From: Bacillus pumilus
GTDB lineage: Bacteria > Bacillota > Bacilli > Bacillales > Bacillaceae
Reading direction: 5' to 3'
Assembly (NCBI RefSeq): GCF_024498355.1
Contig: NZ_CP101833.1
Coordinates: 2,461,001-2,525,000, forward strand
Length of the DNA stretch: 64,000 bases
Below, piece by piece: positions 46,134 to 56,132 of this stretch (within the stretch, counting starts at the first letter, position 1; each line of letters starts with the position of its first letter). The notes under the pieces were generated by a model. It saw only the letters and a list, made by a program, of their open reading frames with translations. It did no database searches and was not told the DNA's origin. Both the position numbers and the translations under genes were made by a program.

Positions 46134-47156
46134 TCAAACAGCAGACAGCTCTTTCATCTGTGAGCCAACATACTTGACAAGATCTACCACTCTGCATGAA
46201 TAGCCCCATTCATTGTCATACCATGCAAGGACTTTCACTTTTCTATCTTCCATCACCATCGTTGTGAGTCCATCAACGACAGCTGAATAAGGATTTGTGT
46301 TAAAGTCTGTGGAGACAAGCGGTTCATCCGTGTAATCTAAAATGCCGGCAAGAGATGTTTTTGATGCATTTGAGAAGGCAGCATTTACCTCTTCTGCTGT
46401 CACATCTTTTTTCAAGTCGACCACAAGATCAACCATCGACACATTTGAGACTGGCACGCGAAGCGCAAGTCCATGTAATTTCCCTTTCATGTGCGGAAGC
46501 ACTAAAGAAAGCGCTTTAGCGGCTCCCGTCGTTGTTGGAATGATGGACTGAGCACACGCTCTCGCCCGGCGCAGATCTTTATGCGGGTTGTCGATATTTT
46601 TTTGATCATTTGTATACGCATGAACCGTTGTCATTAAGCCGTTCTCGATGCCAAATTCATCATCTAACAGCTTGACAACTGGCGCTAAACAGTTTGTTGT
46701 ACAAGACGCGTTTGAAATAATGACATGCTTTTCAGGATCAAGATCATCCTCATTCACACCCATCACAATCGTGATGTCTTCATTTTTACCTGGAGCTGTT
46801 AAAATGACTTTTTTCGCTCCGGCATCTATATGGCCCATCGCTTGATCTTTTGAATTAAATTTACCCGTTGCTTCTATGACGATATCAATCCCAAGCTCTC
46901 CCCATGGAAGCTGCTTTGGGTCTCTGTTATTGAGCAAAAGCACTCTTTTTCCATTCACAATCAAAGCGTCATCTTCTGCTGTCACATCGCATTCGTAACG
47001 TCCATGATTTGTGTCATATTTAATTAAATGTGCTAGCGTTTCGGCAGGATAGCTTGCGTTAACCGCTACAATTTGTATTTGATCATCAAGCATTGCTTTT
47101 CTGAAGACCATGCGTCCAATTCTGCCAAACCCATTGATCGCTGCTTTTACCTTCAT
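46134..47156 (-). CDS. gapB: Gluconeogenic glyceraldehyde-3-phosphate dehydrogenase GapB
   Basis: NADP-preferring enzyme running 1,3-bisphosphoglycerate to GAP during gluconeogenesis. The 340-residue protein has GFGRIGR (residues 9-15) and catalytic C152 in SNASCTTNC. The loop after the second strand is VNASYP instead of the acidic NAD-type sequence, as expected for GapB. A CcpN-like operator lies over the promoter. It is followed by speD, which has its own promoter. Confidence 0.97.
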   Translation of the reverse strand: MKVKAAINGFGRIGRMVFRKAMLDDQIQIVAVNASYPAETLAHLIKYDTNHGRYECDVTAEDDALIVNGKRVLLLNNRDPKQLPWGELGIDIVIEATGKFNSKDQAMGHIDAGAKKVILTAPGKNEDITIVMGVNEDDLDPEKHVIISNASCTTNCLAPVVKLLDDEFGIENGLMTTVHAYTNDQKNIDNPHKDLRRARACAQSIIPTTTGAAKALSLVLPHMKGKLHGLALRVPVSNVSMVDLVVDLKKDVTAEEVNAAFSNASKTSLAGILDYTDEPLVSTDFNTNPYSAVVDGLTTMVMEDRKVKVLAWYDNEWGYSCRVVDLVKYVGSQMKELSAV

Positions 47157-47209
47157 GAACAGGTCACTCCTCTATTATGTGTTATACTCAATAATTTATT
47201 TATGAAATT

Positions 47210-47237
47210 AGTATATCACATTAGAATGTAATTGCCA
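47210..47237 (-). promoter_or_regulatory. gapB promoter with CcpN-like box
   Basis: TATACT (47210-47215), a 16-nt spacer and TGGCAA (47232-47237) on the minus strand. The -10 lies inside TGTGATATACT (47210-47220), which fits the CcpN consensus TRTGHYATAYW as I recall it. CcpN represses gapB on glucose in B. subtilis. Confidence 0.7.
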
Positions 47238-47308
47238 GTATATAAACGTATATTTTATAAAAAGGGCTGTTCTTTTCAAAGGAAACAAGAAAAAAGCATA
47301 AAAAAAAG

Positions 47309-47330
47309 AAGAGTACGTGTATGTACTCTT
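47309..47330 (-). terminator. Terminator of coaE
   Basis: AAGAGTAC pairs with GTACTCTT with A/T-runs; it overlaps the coaE stop, and T-runs follow on the minus strand. Confidence 0.85.
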
Positions 47331-47934
47331 ACTTATCTGTATGTTCCCATTCGTTTAATATGTTCTGTAATTGTTTTCTCATAAAAGCAAGATCTTTTGT
47401 GTTTTCTATCACGCGGTCTGCTTTTTGACATTTCTCCTCAAGAGACTGCTGGGAATGGATACGATTCAGCGCTTCTTCCTCGCTAAGGGCGTTTCGATTC
47501 ATGAGCCGCGATAGCTGCAATTCAGGCGTTGTATACACCACAATGATGCGGTCAACAAGGCTCTCCAGCTGACTCTCGAATAAAAGCGGGATATCAAGCA
47601 CAACGAATGTTTCTTGCTGATTAATCCCTTCATCTCGCTGCTTGAGCATTTCCTTTCTGACTTCTGGATGAACGATGGCATTGAGCTGCTTTCTTTTCTC
47701 TTCATCAGAAAAAATGATCGCTCCTAGCTGCTGCCGGTTCAGCTCACCATTTGGCAGGAGGACATCCTCACCGAAGGTTTGAACGATTTGATGAAGGGCT
47801 GGTGTTCCTTTAGAAACAGCTTCTTTTGCAATGACATCTGCATCCACCACCCGGATGCCCAGCTCTTTTATCATCTGCGAGACTGTGCTTTTTCCACTAG
47901 CAATCCCGCCAGTTAATCCAATTACGAGCGTCAA
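47329..47934 (-). CDS. coaE: Dephospho-CoA kinase
   Basis: Last step of coenzyme A synthesis. The 201-residue product has the P-loop [12 protein letters not shown] near its start, the [12 protein letters not shown] motif, and the CoA-binding HPEVRKEML helix. The start is TTG at 47934, with AAAGGAGG 7 nt upstream, giving [10 protein letters not shown] as in B. subtilis. It lies 13 nt after ytaF. Confidence 0.95.
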   Translation of the reverse strand: MTLVIGLTGGIASGKSTVSQMIKELGIRVVDADVIAKEAVSKGTPALHQIVQTFGEDVLLPNGELNRQQLGAIIFSDEEKRKQLNAIVHPEVRKEMLKQRDEGINQQETFVVLDIPLLFESQLESLVDRIIVVYTTPELQLSRLMNRNALSEEEALNRIHSQQSLEEKCQKADRVIENTKDLAFMRKQLQNILNEWEHTDK

Positions 47935-47947
47935 TTGATTTCCTCCT

Positions 47948-48580
47948 TTACAGCTTCCAAACCCCAATTAAAATAAGCAGCAGCCCTGGTAGGCATGCGA
48001 GCTTATCAATCCAGCGCCAATTTGCCAAATAATGTCCGGCACGCAGCCCGATACACACAAAGAGTGAGCTCATCACTGCTACCGTGATACTCATCACAAT
48101 TGGAGAAAACCCTAGAATCGCTGCGCCAATCCCTGCACCAAATGCATCGATGGATAAAGCAATCCCAAGAAGCACTGCTTCCATTCCATTGATCGTCCCA
48201 GATCGGTCAATATCTGCACTTGTAGGCTTTCGCAAAATTTGGATGACAAGCCCAAGAGATTGCACTTCTACATTAAGCAACGTTTTTTCATGAAGGAGCA
48301 AGTCACGCTCTTTCGCTGGTTTGTAAAATTGATACAATACCCAAAGTCCAATGGCAATCAAAATACCTCCACCAAGTTTATCTGTCACTGAGACAGGGAG
48401 GAATGTCGTCAGCAGGCTGCCAATCAGCATGGAAATGAGCAGCACAATCCCTGAACAGCATGCAATAATGAAAATGGCTTTAAATGGAATCCTCATTTTA
48501 CGAAGACCATACGTAAAGCCCACAGAAAAGCTGTCGATGCTGACTGCAATAGCTAAAAACAGGAGCGAAATCGAAATCAT
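47948..48580 (-). CDS. ytaF: Sporulation-associated membrane protein YtaF
   Basis: Integral membrane protein of the MntP/DUF204-like YtaF family; annotated as sporulation membrane protein in Bacillus, function unknown. The 210 residues contain six hydrophobic spans with two internal repeats: [16 protein letters not shown] near the start and [16 protein letters not shown] later. It lies between mutM and coaE. A hairpin at 48618-48644 precedes it. Confidence 0.88.
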   Translation of the reverse strand: MISISLLFLAIAVSIDSFSVGFTYGLRKMRIPFKAIFIIACCSGIVLLISMLIGSLLTTFLPVSVTDKLGGGILIAIGLWVLYQFYKPAKERDLLLHEKTLLNVEVQSLGLVIQILRKPTSADIDRSGTINGMEAVLLGIALSIDAFGAGIGAAILGFSPIVMSITVAVMSSLFVCIGLRAGHYLANWRWIDKLACLPGLLLILIGVWKL

Positions 48581-48617
48581 ACCTGAACTCTTCCTTTCTG
48601 TTCATGCAACGATGATC

Positions 48618-48644
48618 AAGAGTCTCTAGGCGTCCTAGACTCTT
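48618..48644. repeat. Inverted repeat upstream of ytaF
   Basis: AAGAGTCT (48618-48625) with AGACTCTT (48637-48644), and alternative inner pairing CTAGG/CCTAG. No T-run follows on either strand, so it is not a standard terminator. Confidence 0.6.
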
Positions 48645-48753
48645 CTTCACTATATGAAGAGCAGGTGGGCTGTGTGTCAGTCTACACCTTGCTGAAAAAT
48701 GAATGTTTTTTATCGTATGCACAGCAAAAAGGAAGCATGCTGATGGCTGACCT

Positions 48754-49587
48754 TTATTGAGGACGTTTTTGGCAGGTCACACAAAAATGAGTGCCGCGCC
48801 CTCCAACAACCGTTTTCTCAATGATACTTCCGCATGTTTGGCAAGGCTCTCCCCGCCGGTCATATACAAGAAGCTGCAATTGAAATGTTCCAATATCGCC
48901 TTGTGAATTAATATATGAACGAATCGTGCTTCCTCCCGCATCTACCGCCACTTGAAGTGTGTCGATAATATGCTTGTGAAGCACTTTGCAGGATTCCAGA
49001 CTTAGCTGATTTGCTTTTGTTTCTGGATGAATGCCTGATTTAAAAAGGACTTCATCCACATAAATATTACCAAGTCCCACGACAATCTTTTGATCAAGTA
49101 ACGCCGTTTTGACCACGCGGGATGTTTTTTTCAATTGCTCCCATAAATGCTCCGGAGTGAACTGTTCAGAAAAAGGTTCATATCCCAGCTGTGAGAGCGG
49201 GAGTTCTTTTTCCTCTTCACCTGGCTGAAATAGATGCATTGTGCCAAATTTCCGCACATCATGGTACCGAAGCTCGGTACCATCTGTAAACGTAAAGACG
49301 ACGTGTACGTGTTTATCATAAGGCTCAGCTGCTTCATGTACGTGGTATTTTCCTTCCATCCTTAAATGGGAGACCATCACGTAGTGGTCTAAATGAAAGA
49401 GTAAGAACTTCCCTCTTCTTTCAATGGTTTGTATGGTTTCTCCTACCATCCTTCTTGCGAACTCTTCCGGTTCCCCAGGACGTTTGATGATGTTTGGCCA
49501 TTTGATATCGACCGTTTCAATCGTTTTTCCTTTGACTAACCGCTTGAGAGTGCGCCGGACGGTTTCAACTTCTGGTAATTCCGGCAT
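48754..49587 (-). CDS. mutM: Formamidopyrimidine-DNA glycosylase
   Basis: Removes 8-oxoguanine and formamidopyrimidines, with AP-lyase activity. The 277-residue product begins MPELPEVET, providing the catalytic P2 and E3. It has the helix-two-turn-helix around GLGNIYVDEVLFKSGIHP and a C-terminal zinc finger (CQTCGS with CVTCQ). It lies 26 nt after polA, as in other bacilli. Confidence 0.97.
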   Translation of the reverse strand: MPELPEVETVRRTLKRLVKGKTIETVDIKWPNIIKRPGEPEEFARRMVGETIQTIERRGKFLLFHLDHYVMVSHLRMEGKYHVHEAAEPYDKHVHVVFTFTDGTELRYHDVRKFGTMHLFQPGEEEKELPLSQLGYEPFSEQFTPEHLWEQLKKTSRVVKTALLDQKIVVGLGNIYVDEVLFKSGIHPETKANQLSLESCKVLHKHIIDTLQVAVDAGGSTIRSYINSQGDIGTFQLQLLVYDRRGEPCQTCGSIIEKTVVGGRGTHFCVTCQKRPQ

Positions 49588-49613
49588 GCTCCTCGCTCCT
49601 TTTCTCTCTCTAT

Positions 49614-52253
49614 TTATTTTGCGTCATACCAAGATGGGCCTGAAGCAAAATCAACTTTTAGCGGCACATCAAGCTGAAGTGTGTTTTCCATGACTTCAGG
49701 GACAATTTTTTCTAGTATGGCGATTTCTTCTTTCGGCGCTTCGAAGATCAGTTCATCGTGCACCTGCAATAAAAGGTTTGCCTGCAAGTTCTCTTCTTTT
49801 AGCTTTCGCGCCATGTCAATCATTGCTTTTTTAATAATATCGGCAGCACTGCCTTGAATCGGTGTATTCATCGCCGTTCTTTCTGCAAAGCTTTTAATAT
49901 TAAAATTACGGCTTGTGATATCCGGGATATATCTTCTGCGTTTTAGAAGCGTCGTGACATAGCCTTTTTGTTTTGCTTCTTGCACAATCTCTTCCATATA
50001 TGTTTTCACGCCTTTAAAGCTTGTTAAATAGCGTTCAATAAATGCCGCTGCTTCTTTTCTTGTAATTCCAAGGTTTTGAGAAAGTCCATAGTCACTAATT
50101 CCATAAACGATTCCGAAGTTCACAGCCTTGGCCTGTCTTCTCATAGAGGAGGTTACTTCTTCTTCTGATATATGGAACACATCCATTGCTGTTTTTGTAT
50201 GAATATCCATATCTTGCGTAAAGGCTTCGATCAAGTTCTCATCTTGAGAAATATGAGCGAGTACACGCAGCTCGATTTGTGAATAGTCAGCTGCAAACAT
50301 GAGCCACCCTTCTTTTGATGGAACGAACGCTTGACGAATCTTCCGGCCTTCTTCTAAACGAATCGGGATATTTTGAAGGTTTGGATCCGTTGAGCTTAGT
50401 CTTCCTGTTTGCGTGAGCGCCTGATTAAATCTTGTATGAACTTTATGGGTATCCTTGCGCGTTACTTTCATTAAGCCTTCTACGTAGGTCGATTGCAGCT
50501 TTCCAATTTGGCGGTAATGCAGAATCGACCGAATAATTTCGTGCTTGTCTTCAAGCTTTTCAAGAACATCGGCAGACGTGGAATAGCCTGTTTTAGTCTT
50601 CTTGATCATCGGCAGACCTAATTTTTCAAATAAAATCACACCAAGCTGTTTAGGCGAATTGATGTTAAACGTTTCTCCCGCTAAACGGTGAATGGTTTCT
50701 TCATATTCCTTGAGCTTTTTCGTTAATTCTTCACGCATCTTCTCTAGGCGCTCAATATCCACCTTTACCCCAAGAGATTCCATTTCACCCAAGATGAGTG
50801 CAAGCGGCAGCTCTAAATCTTCATACAGTTCATGCTGATCATTTTTTTCTAACGCTTCAAGTGTTAGGTCATGCAGGGCAGAGATCGCCGCTGCTTTCCG
50901 TCCAAGATGATCTTTTAGCTCATCTTCAGGCGGAATCGCCTGCTTTGCACCTTTTCCGTACACTTTTTCATCAGAAAGAGCAATATTCAGACCATACTCC
51001 TTCGCCACACTTGCCACGTCCTCGTATGATTTCTGCGGGTTGACGACATATGAAGCGAGCAGGACATCGTAATCGACACCTTTTAGATCGACATCATGCC
51101 ATCTGAGGGCGACAACTGCTCTTTTTGAATCAAAGACCCATTTTTTCTTTGTTTCATCCTGTGCCCATTGTTTAAACGCGTCAGATTCTAGTGCATTTTC
51201 TTTTGTCATAAAAAACGCACCGTTTTCATTATGGATTGCAAATCCGATCAAATCCGCTTCGTGATAATTATCTCCTAGCTGTTCTACCACAAGCGCAGCA
51301 TGATCTGTCAGCATATCATCCATTACATCTGTCACCTTTTTCACTTCTAACGCTTCTACTTCGACCTGTTCACCAGTTTCTGGTGCTTCTCCAAGACGCT
51401 CTAGCAGCGTTTGAAAGCCTAGTTCTTTGTAAAGGGAAATCACTTGATCCATGTGAGGGCCTTCATAAGCGAGATCTTTGCTCGACACATCAAGTGGTGC
51501 TTCTACATGAATTGTCGCCAGCTTTTTACTCATCAAAGCTTGTTCTTTATGTTCTTCAAGCTTTTCTTTTAGCTTTTTGCCGCTGACCTCGTCAATATGT
51601 TTAAGCAAGTTTTCAACCGTTTCAAACTGCTTTAACAATTTAATCGCTGTTTTTTCGCCCACACTAGGCACCCCTGGGATATTATCTGAGGAATCTCCCA
51701 TCAGCCCTTTCATATCGATGATTTGATCTGGGCGCAGGCCATATTTTTCTTCAATATGAGCCGGAGTGTAGTATTCTACTTCTGTGATGCCTTTTTTTGT
51801 AATAGCCACCGTCGTATGATCAGTTGAAAGCTGCGTTAAATCTTTATCTCCTGAGAAGATTTTGACTTCAAAGCCGTCTTTTTCTGCCTCCACAGCTAAT
51901 GTACCGATAATATCATCTGCCTCATATTGAGGAAGCTCGTACCTTTTCACGTGATAGGCATCTAATAGTTCACGAATGAACGGCATTTGATCTGATAGCT
52001 CTGGCGGCGTTTTTTGTCTTCCACCTTTATATTCTTTAAATGTCTCGTGACGGAACGTTGTTTTTCCCGCATCAAAAGCGACGAGCATATGGGTCGGCTT
52101 CTCGTCCTCCAGCATCTTCATGAGGATCATCGCAAAGCCATAAATGGCATTTGTATGTACGCCTTTATCATTTGATAATAGCGGCAAAGCAAAAAAGGCT
52201 CGATAAGCGAGACTGTTTCCATCCACTAGCACTAATTTCTTTTTGTCTGTCAT
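49614..52253 (-). CDS. polA: DNA polymerase I
   Basis: Repair and Okazaki-fragment processing polymerase. The 879-residue protein has an N-terminal 5' nuclease domain (about 1-295, with LVLVDGNSLAYRAFFALP), a vestigial 3'-5' exonuclease domain lacking the acidic triad as in B. subtilis, and the polymerase domain with FAADYSQIELRVLAHIS, RRQAKAVNFGIVYG and LLQVHDELIFE. It begins the polA-mutM-ytaF-coaE gene string. A weak extended -10 element (TGATAAAAT, 52313-52321) may be its promoter. Confidence 0.98.
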   Translation of the reverse strand: MTDKKKLVLVDGNSLAYRAFFALPLLSNDKGVHTNAIYGFAMILMKMLEDEKPTHMLVAFDAGKTTFRHETFKEYKGGRQKTPPELSDQMPFIRELLDAYHVKRYELPQYEADDIIGTLAVEAEKDGFEVKIFSGDKDLTQLSTDHTTVAITKKGITEVEYYTPAHIEEKYGLRPDQIIDMKGLMGDSSDNIPGVPSVGEKTAIKLLKQFETVENLLKHIDEVSGKKLKEKLEEHKEQALMSKKLATIHVEAPLDVSSKDLAYEGPHMDQVISLYKELGFQTLLERLGEAPETGEQVEVEALEVKKVTDVMDDMLTDHAALVVEQLGDNYHEADLIGFAIHNENGAFFMTKENALESDAFKQWAQDETKKKWVFDSKRAVVALRWHDVDLKGVDYDVLLASYVVNPQKSYEDVASVAKEYGLNIALSDEKVYGKGAKQAIPPEDELKDHLGRKAAAISALHDLTLEALEKNDQHELYEDLELPLALILGEMESLGVKVDIERLEKMREELTKKLKEYEETIHRLAGETFNINSPKQLGVILFEKLGLPMIKKTKTGYSTSADVLEKLEDKHEIIRSILHYRQIGKLQSTYVEGLMKVTRKDTHKVHTRFNQALTQTGRLSSTDPNLQNIPIRLEEGRKIRQAFVPSKEGWLMFAADYSQIELRVLAHISQDENLIEAFTQDMDIHTKTAMDVFHISEEEVTSSMRRQAKAVNFGIVYGISDYGLSQNLGITRKEAAAFIERYLTSFKGVKTYMEEIVQEAKQKGYVTTLLKRRRYIPDITSRNFNIKSFAERTAMNTPIQGSAADIIKKAMIDMARKLKEENLQANLLLQVHDELIFEAPKEEIAILEKIVPEVMENTLQLDVPLKVDFASGPSWYDAK

Positions 52254-52364
52254 GTTTTTAATCCTCCATCGACTGAGCCATCTCAGCCGTCTCTTTCACA
52301 CGTTGTATCTTTATTTTATCAAAGTTTATTTTGAAAAGAAAATAGACGAACCTGCATAAAAAAG

Positions 52365-52391
52365 GGACGAAAACAACAAGTGCTTTCGTCC
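52365..52391 (-). terminator. Terminator of phoPR
   Basis: Minus-strand GGACGAAA pairs with TTTCGTCC, followed by CTTTTTT. It lies in the 254-nt phoR-polA gap; a further small repeat (GGATGAA/TTCATCC, about 52412-52436) lacks a T-run. Confidence 0.82.
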
Positions 52392-52507
52392 TTCCAAAAT
52401 TGGCTCCTTGGATGAAGGGGTTCCTATTCATCCTACCAATGATTGTTTAACAAAACATGAATTCATTGTAAAGATCATGTAAATTTTAACGCGACTTTCC
52501 TTTTTCT

Positions 52508-54250
52508 TTATTTCGATTTCAGGCTTACTGTAAAAGTCGTCCCTTTGCCTTGTTTGCTGTGGACGGAAATTGTCCCTTCATGTGCTTCGACAAGGTGTTT
52601 GACAATGGCAAGGCCAAGCCCTGTACCGCCTGAATTTCTGCTTCTATCTCTATCAATTCGATAAAATCTCTCGAATATTCTTGGAATCTCCCTTTTTTTC
52701 ATACCGATTCCTGTATCTGCTACATCAAATTCATAGCCGTCTTTCCGTGGTCTTGCCGAGATCGTGACACTTCCCCCCTCCGGTGTATAGGTGAGCGCAT
52801 TGTTCACGAGGTTGAGGAAGATTTGCTTTAATCTCAGCGGGTCAGCCATGACATAGACCGGTTCTTTCGGAACACGCACAAGCAATTGTACCCCTTTTTC
52901 TGAAGCTTTATGTTTCAATAAGACTTCAATCTCCTGGATAATTTCTGTCGCATTGGATTCTTGTATGTTCAACTTAAACTGCTGTTGTTCAATTTTAGAC
53001 AGATCGAGTAAGTCTTGAATGAGTGTTTCTAAACGGACACTCTCTTTTAGGATGATCGAAAGGAATTCTGTCAGCGCTTCTTTGTCATCAATCGCTCCAT
53101 CAAGAAGGGTTTCGGAAAACCCTTTAATCGATGTAATCGGTGTCTTTAATTCATGGGAGACGTTCGCGACAAAGTCTTTTCGCATCTGTTCTAGCTGCTT
53201 TGTTTCTGTCACATCATGAAACACAAGGACAATCCCTTTCCATTCATCGTCCGTACTTAAGATTGGGACGCCATCGACTTGGAAGTAGCGTCGTTCGATC
53301 TCAACGGCTAGACGTAAAAACTTCCGAACCTTGGTTTCTGTCATGAAAATTTCGTCAATTAGCTCAATAATCTCTTCATGTGTGAAAGCTTCATGGTACA
53401 GTTTGTGCATGTAAATATGCTTTTGCACCTTAAATTGTTTGCGGAAAGTTCGATTGACCAGGTTGATATAACCCATTTTATCAATCAAAATAATCCCCGC
53501 TCCAATGTTTTCAATGACCGTTTGTAGGCGGTCTCGCTGCATTTCACCAGCGCTTGTCATTTCTTGAAGGCTTTCTGCAAGGCGCTTCATCGATGTATTG
53601 AGCTCACTTGTTTCAATGATCAGCTCTTCATAGTTATTGGTATCATAGTTCCCGCGTTCAAGCTGTTTGGCTACCTTTGTCGCATAATCAATCGGTTTCA
53701 CATACTTCATCGACATGCGGTAGCCAAAGAAGACGATGATTATGATAGCCGAACCAAGACAAAAGGCTAATGCAAGCCACAGCTGGCCGTCAATTTCATT
53801 TAAAGGCTGATATGAAGCATGAAGAAATAAATATCCCCCTGGTTCGTTTTGATTCATGATAGGGACTACATAATGAAATAGCGCATCCTTCTCATCATCA
53901 ATGACCGCTCCTTTTGTTTGCAGGCGTTCATTTTTCAGCGTGTTTTGAATAATGGCTCTTTGTTCTGCTTGACCCGTTGTATGTATGATATTCCCCTTCA
54001 GGTCCACAATCGACGCATTCATATCGAGATGCTGCTTTGCCTGTTTGAGGATCTCCTTGTTTTGGTCCGCCTTCAGATCATCACCATTCATTGAAGAAAG
54101 GAGAAAGCTCGATTCCTTTTCCATTCGTTCCGTTAATTTTGTTTCATAGAAAACATGAAACATGTGATCCAGGAAAAGACCAAGTGCAACAAACACAATA
54201 AAAAGGAGAAAGATGAGCCCTGAAAACAGGCGGGTCCTAATTTTACTCAT
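52508..54250 (-). CDS. phoR: Phosphate sensor kinase PhoR
   Basis: Membrane histidine kinase activating PhoP in phosphate limitation. The 580-residue protein has two N-terminal transmembrane helices (about 8-28 and 150-175) around an extracytoplasmic domain, a HAMP linker, a PAS domain (about 235-340), HisKA with the phosphorylated histidine in NVSHELKTPITSIKG, and an ATPase domain with NALTYTPEGG and GTGLGLAIVKHLV. Its start overlaps phoP by 8 nt. Confidence 0.96.
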   Translation of the reverse strand: MSKIRTRLFSGLIFLLFIVFVALGLFLDHMFHVFYETKLTERMEKESSFLLSSMNGDDLKADQNKEILKQAKQHLDMNASIVDLKGNIIHTTGQAEQRAIIQNTLKNERLQTKGAVIDDEKDALFHYVVPIMNQNEPGGYLFLHASYQPLNEIDGQLWLALAFCLGSAIIIIVFFGYRMSMKYVKPIDYATKVAKQLERGNYDTNNYEELIIETSELNTSMKRLAESLQEMTSAGEMQRDRLQTVIENIGAGIILIDKMGYINLVNRTFRKQFKVQKHIYMHKLYHEAFTHEEIIELIDEIFMTETKVRKFLRLAVEIERRYFQVDGVPILSTDDEWKGIVLVFHDVTETKQLEQMRKDFVANVSHELKTPITSIKGFSETLLDGAIDDKEALTEFLSIILKESVRLETLIQDLLDLSKIEQQQFKLNIQESNATEIIQEIEVLLKHKASEKGVQLLVRVPKEPVYVMADPLRLKQIFLNLVNNALTYTPEGGSVTISARPRKDGYEFDVADTGIGMKKREIPRIFERFYRIDRDRSRNSGGTGLGLAIVKHLVEAHEGTISVHSKQGKGTTFTVSLKSK

Positions 54251-54971
54251 TTGGCTTAGGCTCCTCCAATTTGTAGCCTAAGCCGCGAATGGTTTTAATA
54301 TATGCTGGTTTTTTTGTATTCTTTTCAATTTTGTCTCGCAAGTGGCTGATATGAACATCCACAATACGTGTGTCTCCTGCAAAGTCATAATTCCATACGG
54401 CACTTAATAATAGATCACGCGTGAGAACACGGCCTTTATGCTTGGCCAAATAAAGCAGCAGTTCAAATTCCTTTGGCGTAAGCTCTAAACGTTCTTCTTG
54501 GAAGTAGACTTCGTAATGTTCAGGTAAAATGCGGAGTTCACCAATTTTGATTTGGTCTGCAATGATCTCTTCCTTCTCCTCTTGCGTGGGGACAGGCTGA
54601 GATTGCTGCGCTCGTCTCAAAATGGCTTTTACCCGAGCACCAACTTCTCTAGGACTGAATGGCTTTGTCATGTAATCATCGGCTCCAAGTTCAAGGCCGA
54701 GCACCTTATCAAATTCATCGTCCTTTGCTGTCAGCATTAAAATAGGGAACATCATTTTTTGAATTCTCAGTTGTTTGCACACTTCAATGCCGTCCATCTT
54801 CGGAAGCATTAAATCTAATACAATGAGATCAGGCTGTTCACTTGCTGCTTTTTCAAGTGCTTCTTCCCCATCTCTTGCTGTGACGACATCATAGCCCGCC
54901 CTTTCAAGGTTATAGCTTAGAAGTGTTACAATCGATTCTTCATCATCCACAACTAATATTTTTTTATTCAT
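54243..54971 (-). CDS. phoP: Phosphate response regulator PhoP
   Basis: OmpR-type regulator of the Pho regulon. The 242-residue protein has a receiver domain (acidic D9, D10, phosphoacceptor D53 in VLDLMLPKMDG, K in MTKPFS) and a C-terminal winged helix (LTPKEFELLLYLAKHKGRV, then VDVHISHLRDKIE). It is the first gene of phoPR. A pair of Pho-box-like hexamers lies upstream. Confidence 0.97.
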   Translation of the reverse strand: MNKKILVVDDEESIVTLLSYNLERAGYDVVTARDGEEALEKAASEQPDLIVLDLMLPKMDGIEVCKQLRIQKMMFPILMLTAKDDEFDKVLGLELGADDYMTKPFSPREVGARVKAILRRAQQSQPVPTQEEKEEIIADQIKIGELRILPEHYEVYFQEERLELTPKEFELLLYLAKHKGRVLTRDLLLSAVWNYDFAGDTRIVDVHISHLRDKIEKNTKKPAYIKTIRGLGYKLEEPKPNE

Positions 54972-55015
54972 GTTGTGCCTCCAATTAGTGATTTCCCCTG
55001 CATCCGGTTTTTTGT

Positions 55016-55071
55016 ATCTTATGTGAAAAGCGAGAAGTCATGCTTTCTCTTTCATTTTAACGAAAGCTTAA
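55016..55071 (-). promoter_or_regulatory. phoP promoter region with Pho-box-like pair
   Basis: Minus-strand TTAAGC (55066-55071), 5 nt, TTAAAA (55055-55060): two TT(A/C/T)ACA-like repeats at the 11-bp spacing used by PhoP. A TAAGAT -10 (55016-55021) lies downstream with no good -35. This fits the known autoregulation of phoPR. Confidence 0.55.
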
Positions 55072-55113
55072 CAAGAGGACAATTTAAAATTTCGACAAGT
55101 TTTGTTTTGTAAA

Positions 55114-55152
55114 CAAAAAGAAGGCCCCCTATTAAGAGAAGCCTTCTTTTTG
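55114..55152 (-). terminator. Terminator of citZ-icd-mdh
   Basis: CAAAAAGAAGGC (55114-55125) pairs with GCCTTCTTTTTG (55141-55152), directly after mdh. Confidence 0.88.
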
Positions 55153-55159
55153 ATTCATA

Positions 55160-56098
55160 TTAAGACAATACTTTCATGACGTTCTTAACAGATTCAACAG
55201 ATTGATCAAGCTTACTTCTTTCTTCTTCTGTCAGCTCAAGCTCAATGATCTGCTCAAGGCCGTTTCCACCTACGATTGTTGGAACACCAAGGTAAATGCC
55301 TTCGTAGCCATATTCACCTTCAAGGTATGCAATCGTTGGGATGACGCGGCGCTGATCTTTTAGGATCGCCTCAACCATTTCAACTAGTGAAGCAGCAGGT
55401 GCATAATACGCACTACCGTTACCTAATAGGTTGACGATTTCACCGCCGCCTTTTCTTGTTCTTTCAACAATCGCATCAATTCGATCTTTTGGAATCAATG
55501 TTTCAAGCGGGATACCACCTGCATAAGAGTAACGAACAAGCGGAACCATGTCATCGCCATGTCCACCAAGTACAAAGCCCGTCACATCTTTGACAGATAG
55601 GTTTAATTCTTGAGCAACGAACGTACGGAAACGTGCTGTATCAAGAATGCCCGATTGTCCAATGACTTTTTCTTTTGGTAATCCTGATTCTTTATAAACT
55701 GCATATGTCATTGCATCAACAGGGTTTGTTAACACAACAATGATCGCTTCTGGAGAATATTTAACAATTTCGCGTGTCACACTGCGCATGATTTTTTCAT
55801 TTGTTGACACGAGGTCGTCACGGCTCATTCCCGGCTTTCTTGCAATTCCTGCCGTAATGACCACTACATCAGAACCGGCTGTATCTTCGTAGTTAGATGT
55901 TCCTGTAATGTTTGCATCGAAGCCTTGAACAGGGCTTGCTTCCAGCATATCAAGTGCTTTCCCTTTTGTTGGGTTCTCAAGCTGAGGAATATCGACTAAT
56001 ACGACATCCGCTAATTCTTTTTGAGCCGTTAGAAATGCTGTAGTTGCTCCAGTAAAGCCTGCTCCGATGACAGATACTTTTTTACGCTTGTTTGCCAT
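55160..56098 (-). CDS. mdh: Malate dehydrogenase
   Basis: NAD-dependent LDH-like malate dehydrogenase of the TCA cycle. The 312-residue product has the Rossmann motif [11 protein letters not shown], the substrate-loop arginines in [14 protein letters not shown], and the catalytic histidine in [15 protein letters not shown]. It is the last gene of the citZ-icd-mdh cluster, 34 nt after icd, with AAAGGGG before the ATG. Confidence 0.98.
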   Translation of the reverse strand: MANKRKKVSVIGAGFTGATTAFLTAQKELADVVLVDIPQLENPTKGKALDMLEASPVQGFDANITGTSNYEDTAGSDVVVITAGIARKPGMSRDDLVSTNEKIMRSVTREIVKYSPEAIIVVLTNPVDAMTYAVYKESGLPKEKVIGQSGILDTARFRTFVAQELNLSVKDVTGFVLGGHGDDMVPLVRYSYAGGIPLETLIPKDRIDAIVERTRKGGGEIVNLLGNGSAYYAPAASLVEMVEAILKDQRRVIPTIAYLEGEYGYEGIYLGVPTIVGGNGLEQIIELELTEEERSKLDQSVESVKNVMKVLS

Positions 56099-56132
56099 TT
56101 CTTTTTTCCCCTTTAACTTTAAAGTTTAAGAA

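Noticed and set aside
52412-52436. Second terminator after phoR
   Set aside because: GGATGAA/TTCATCC has no T tract in either direction; the stem at 52365-52391 is a better terminator.
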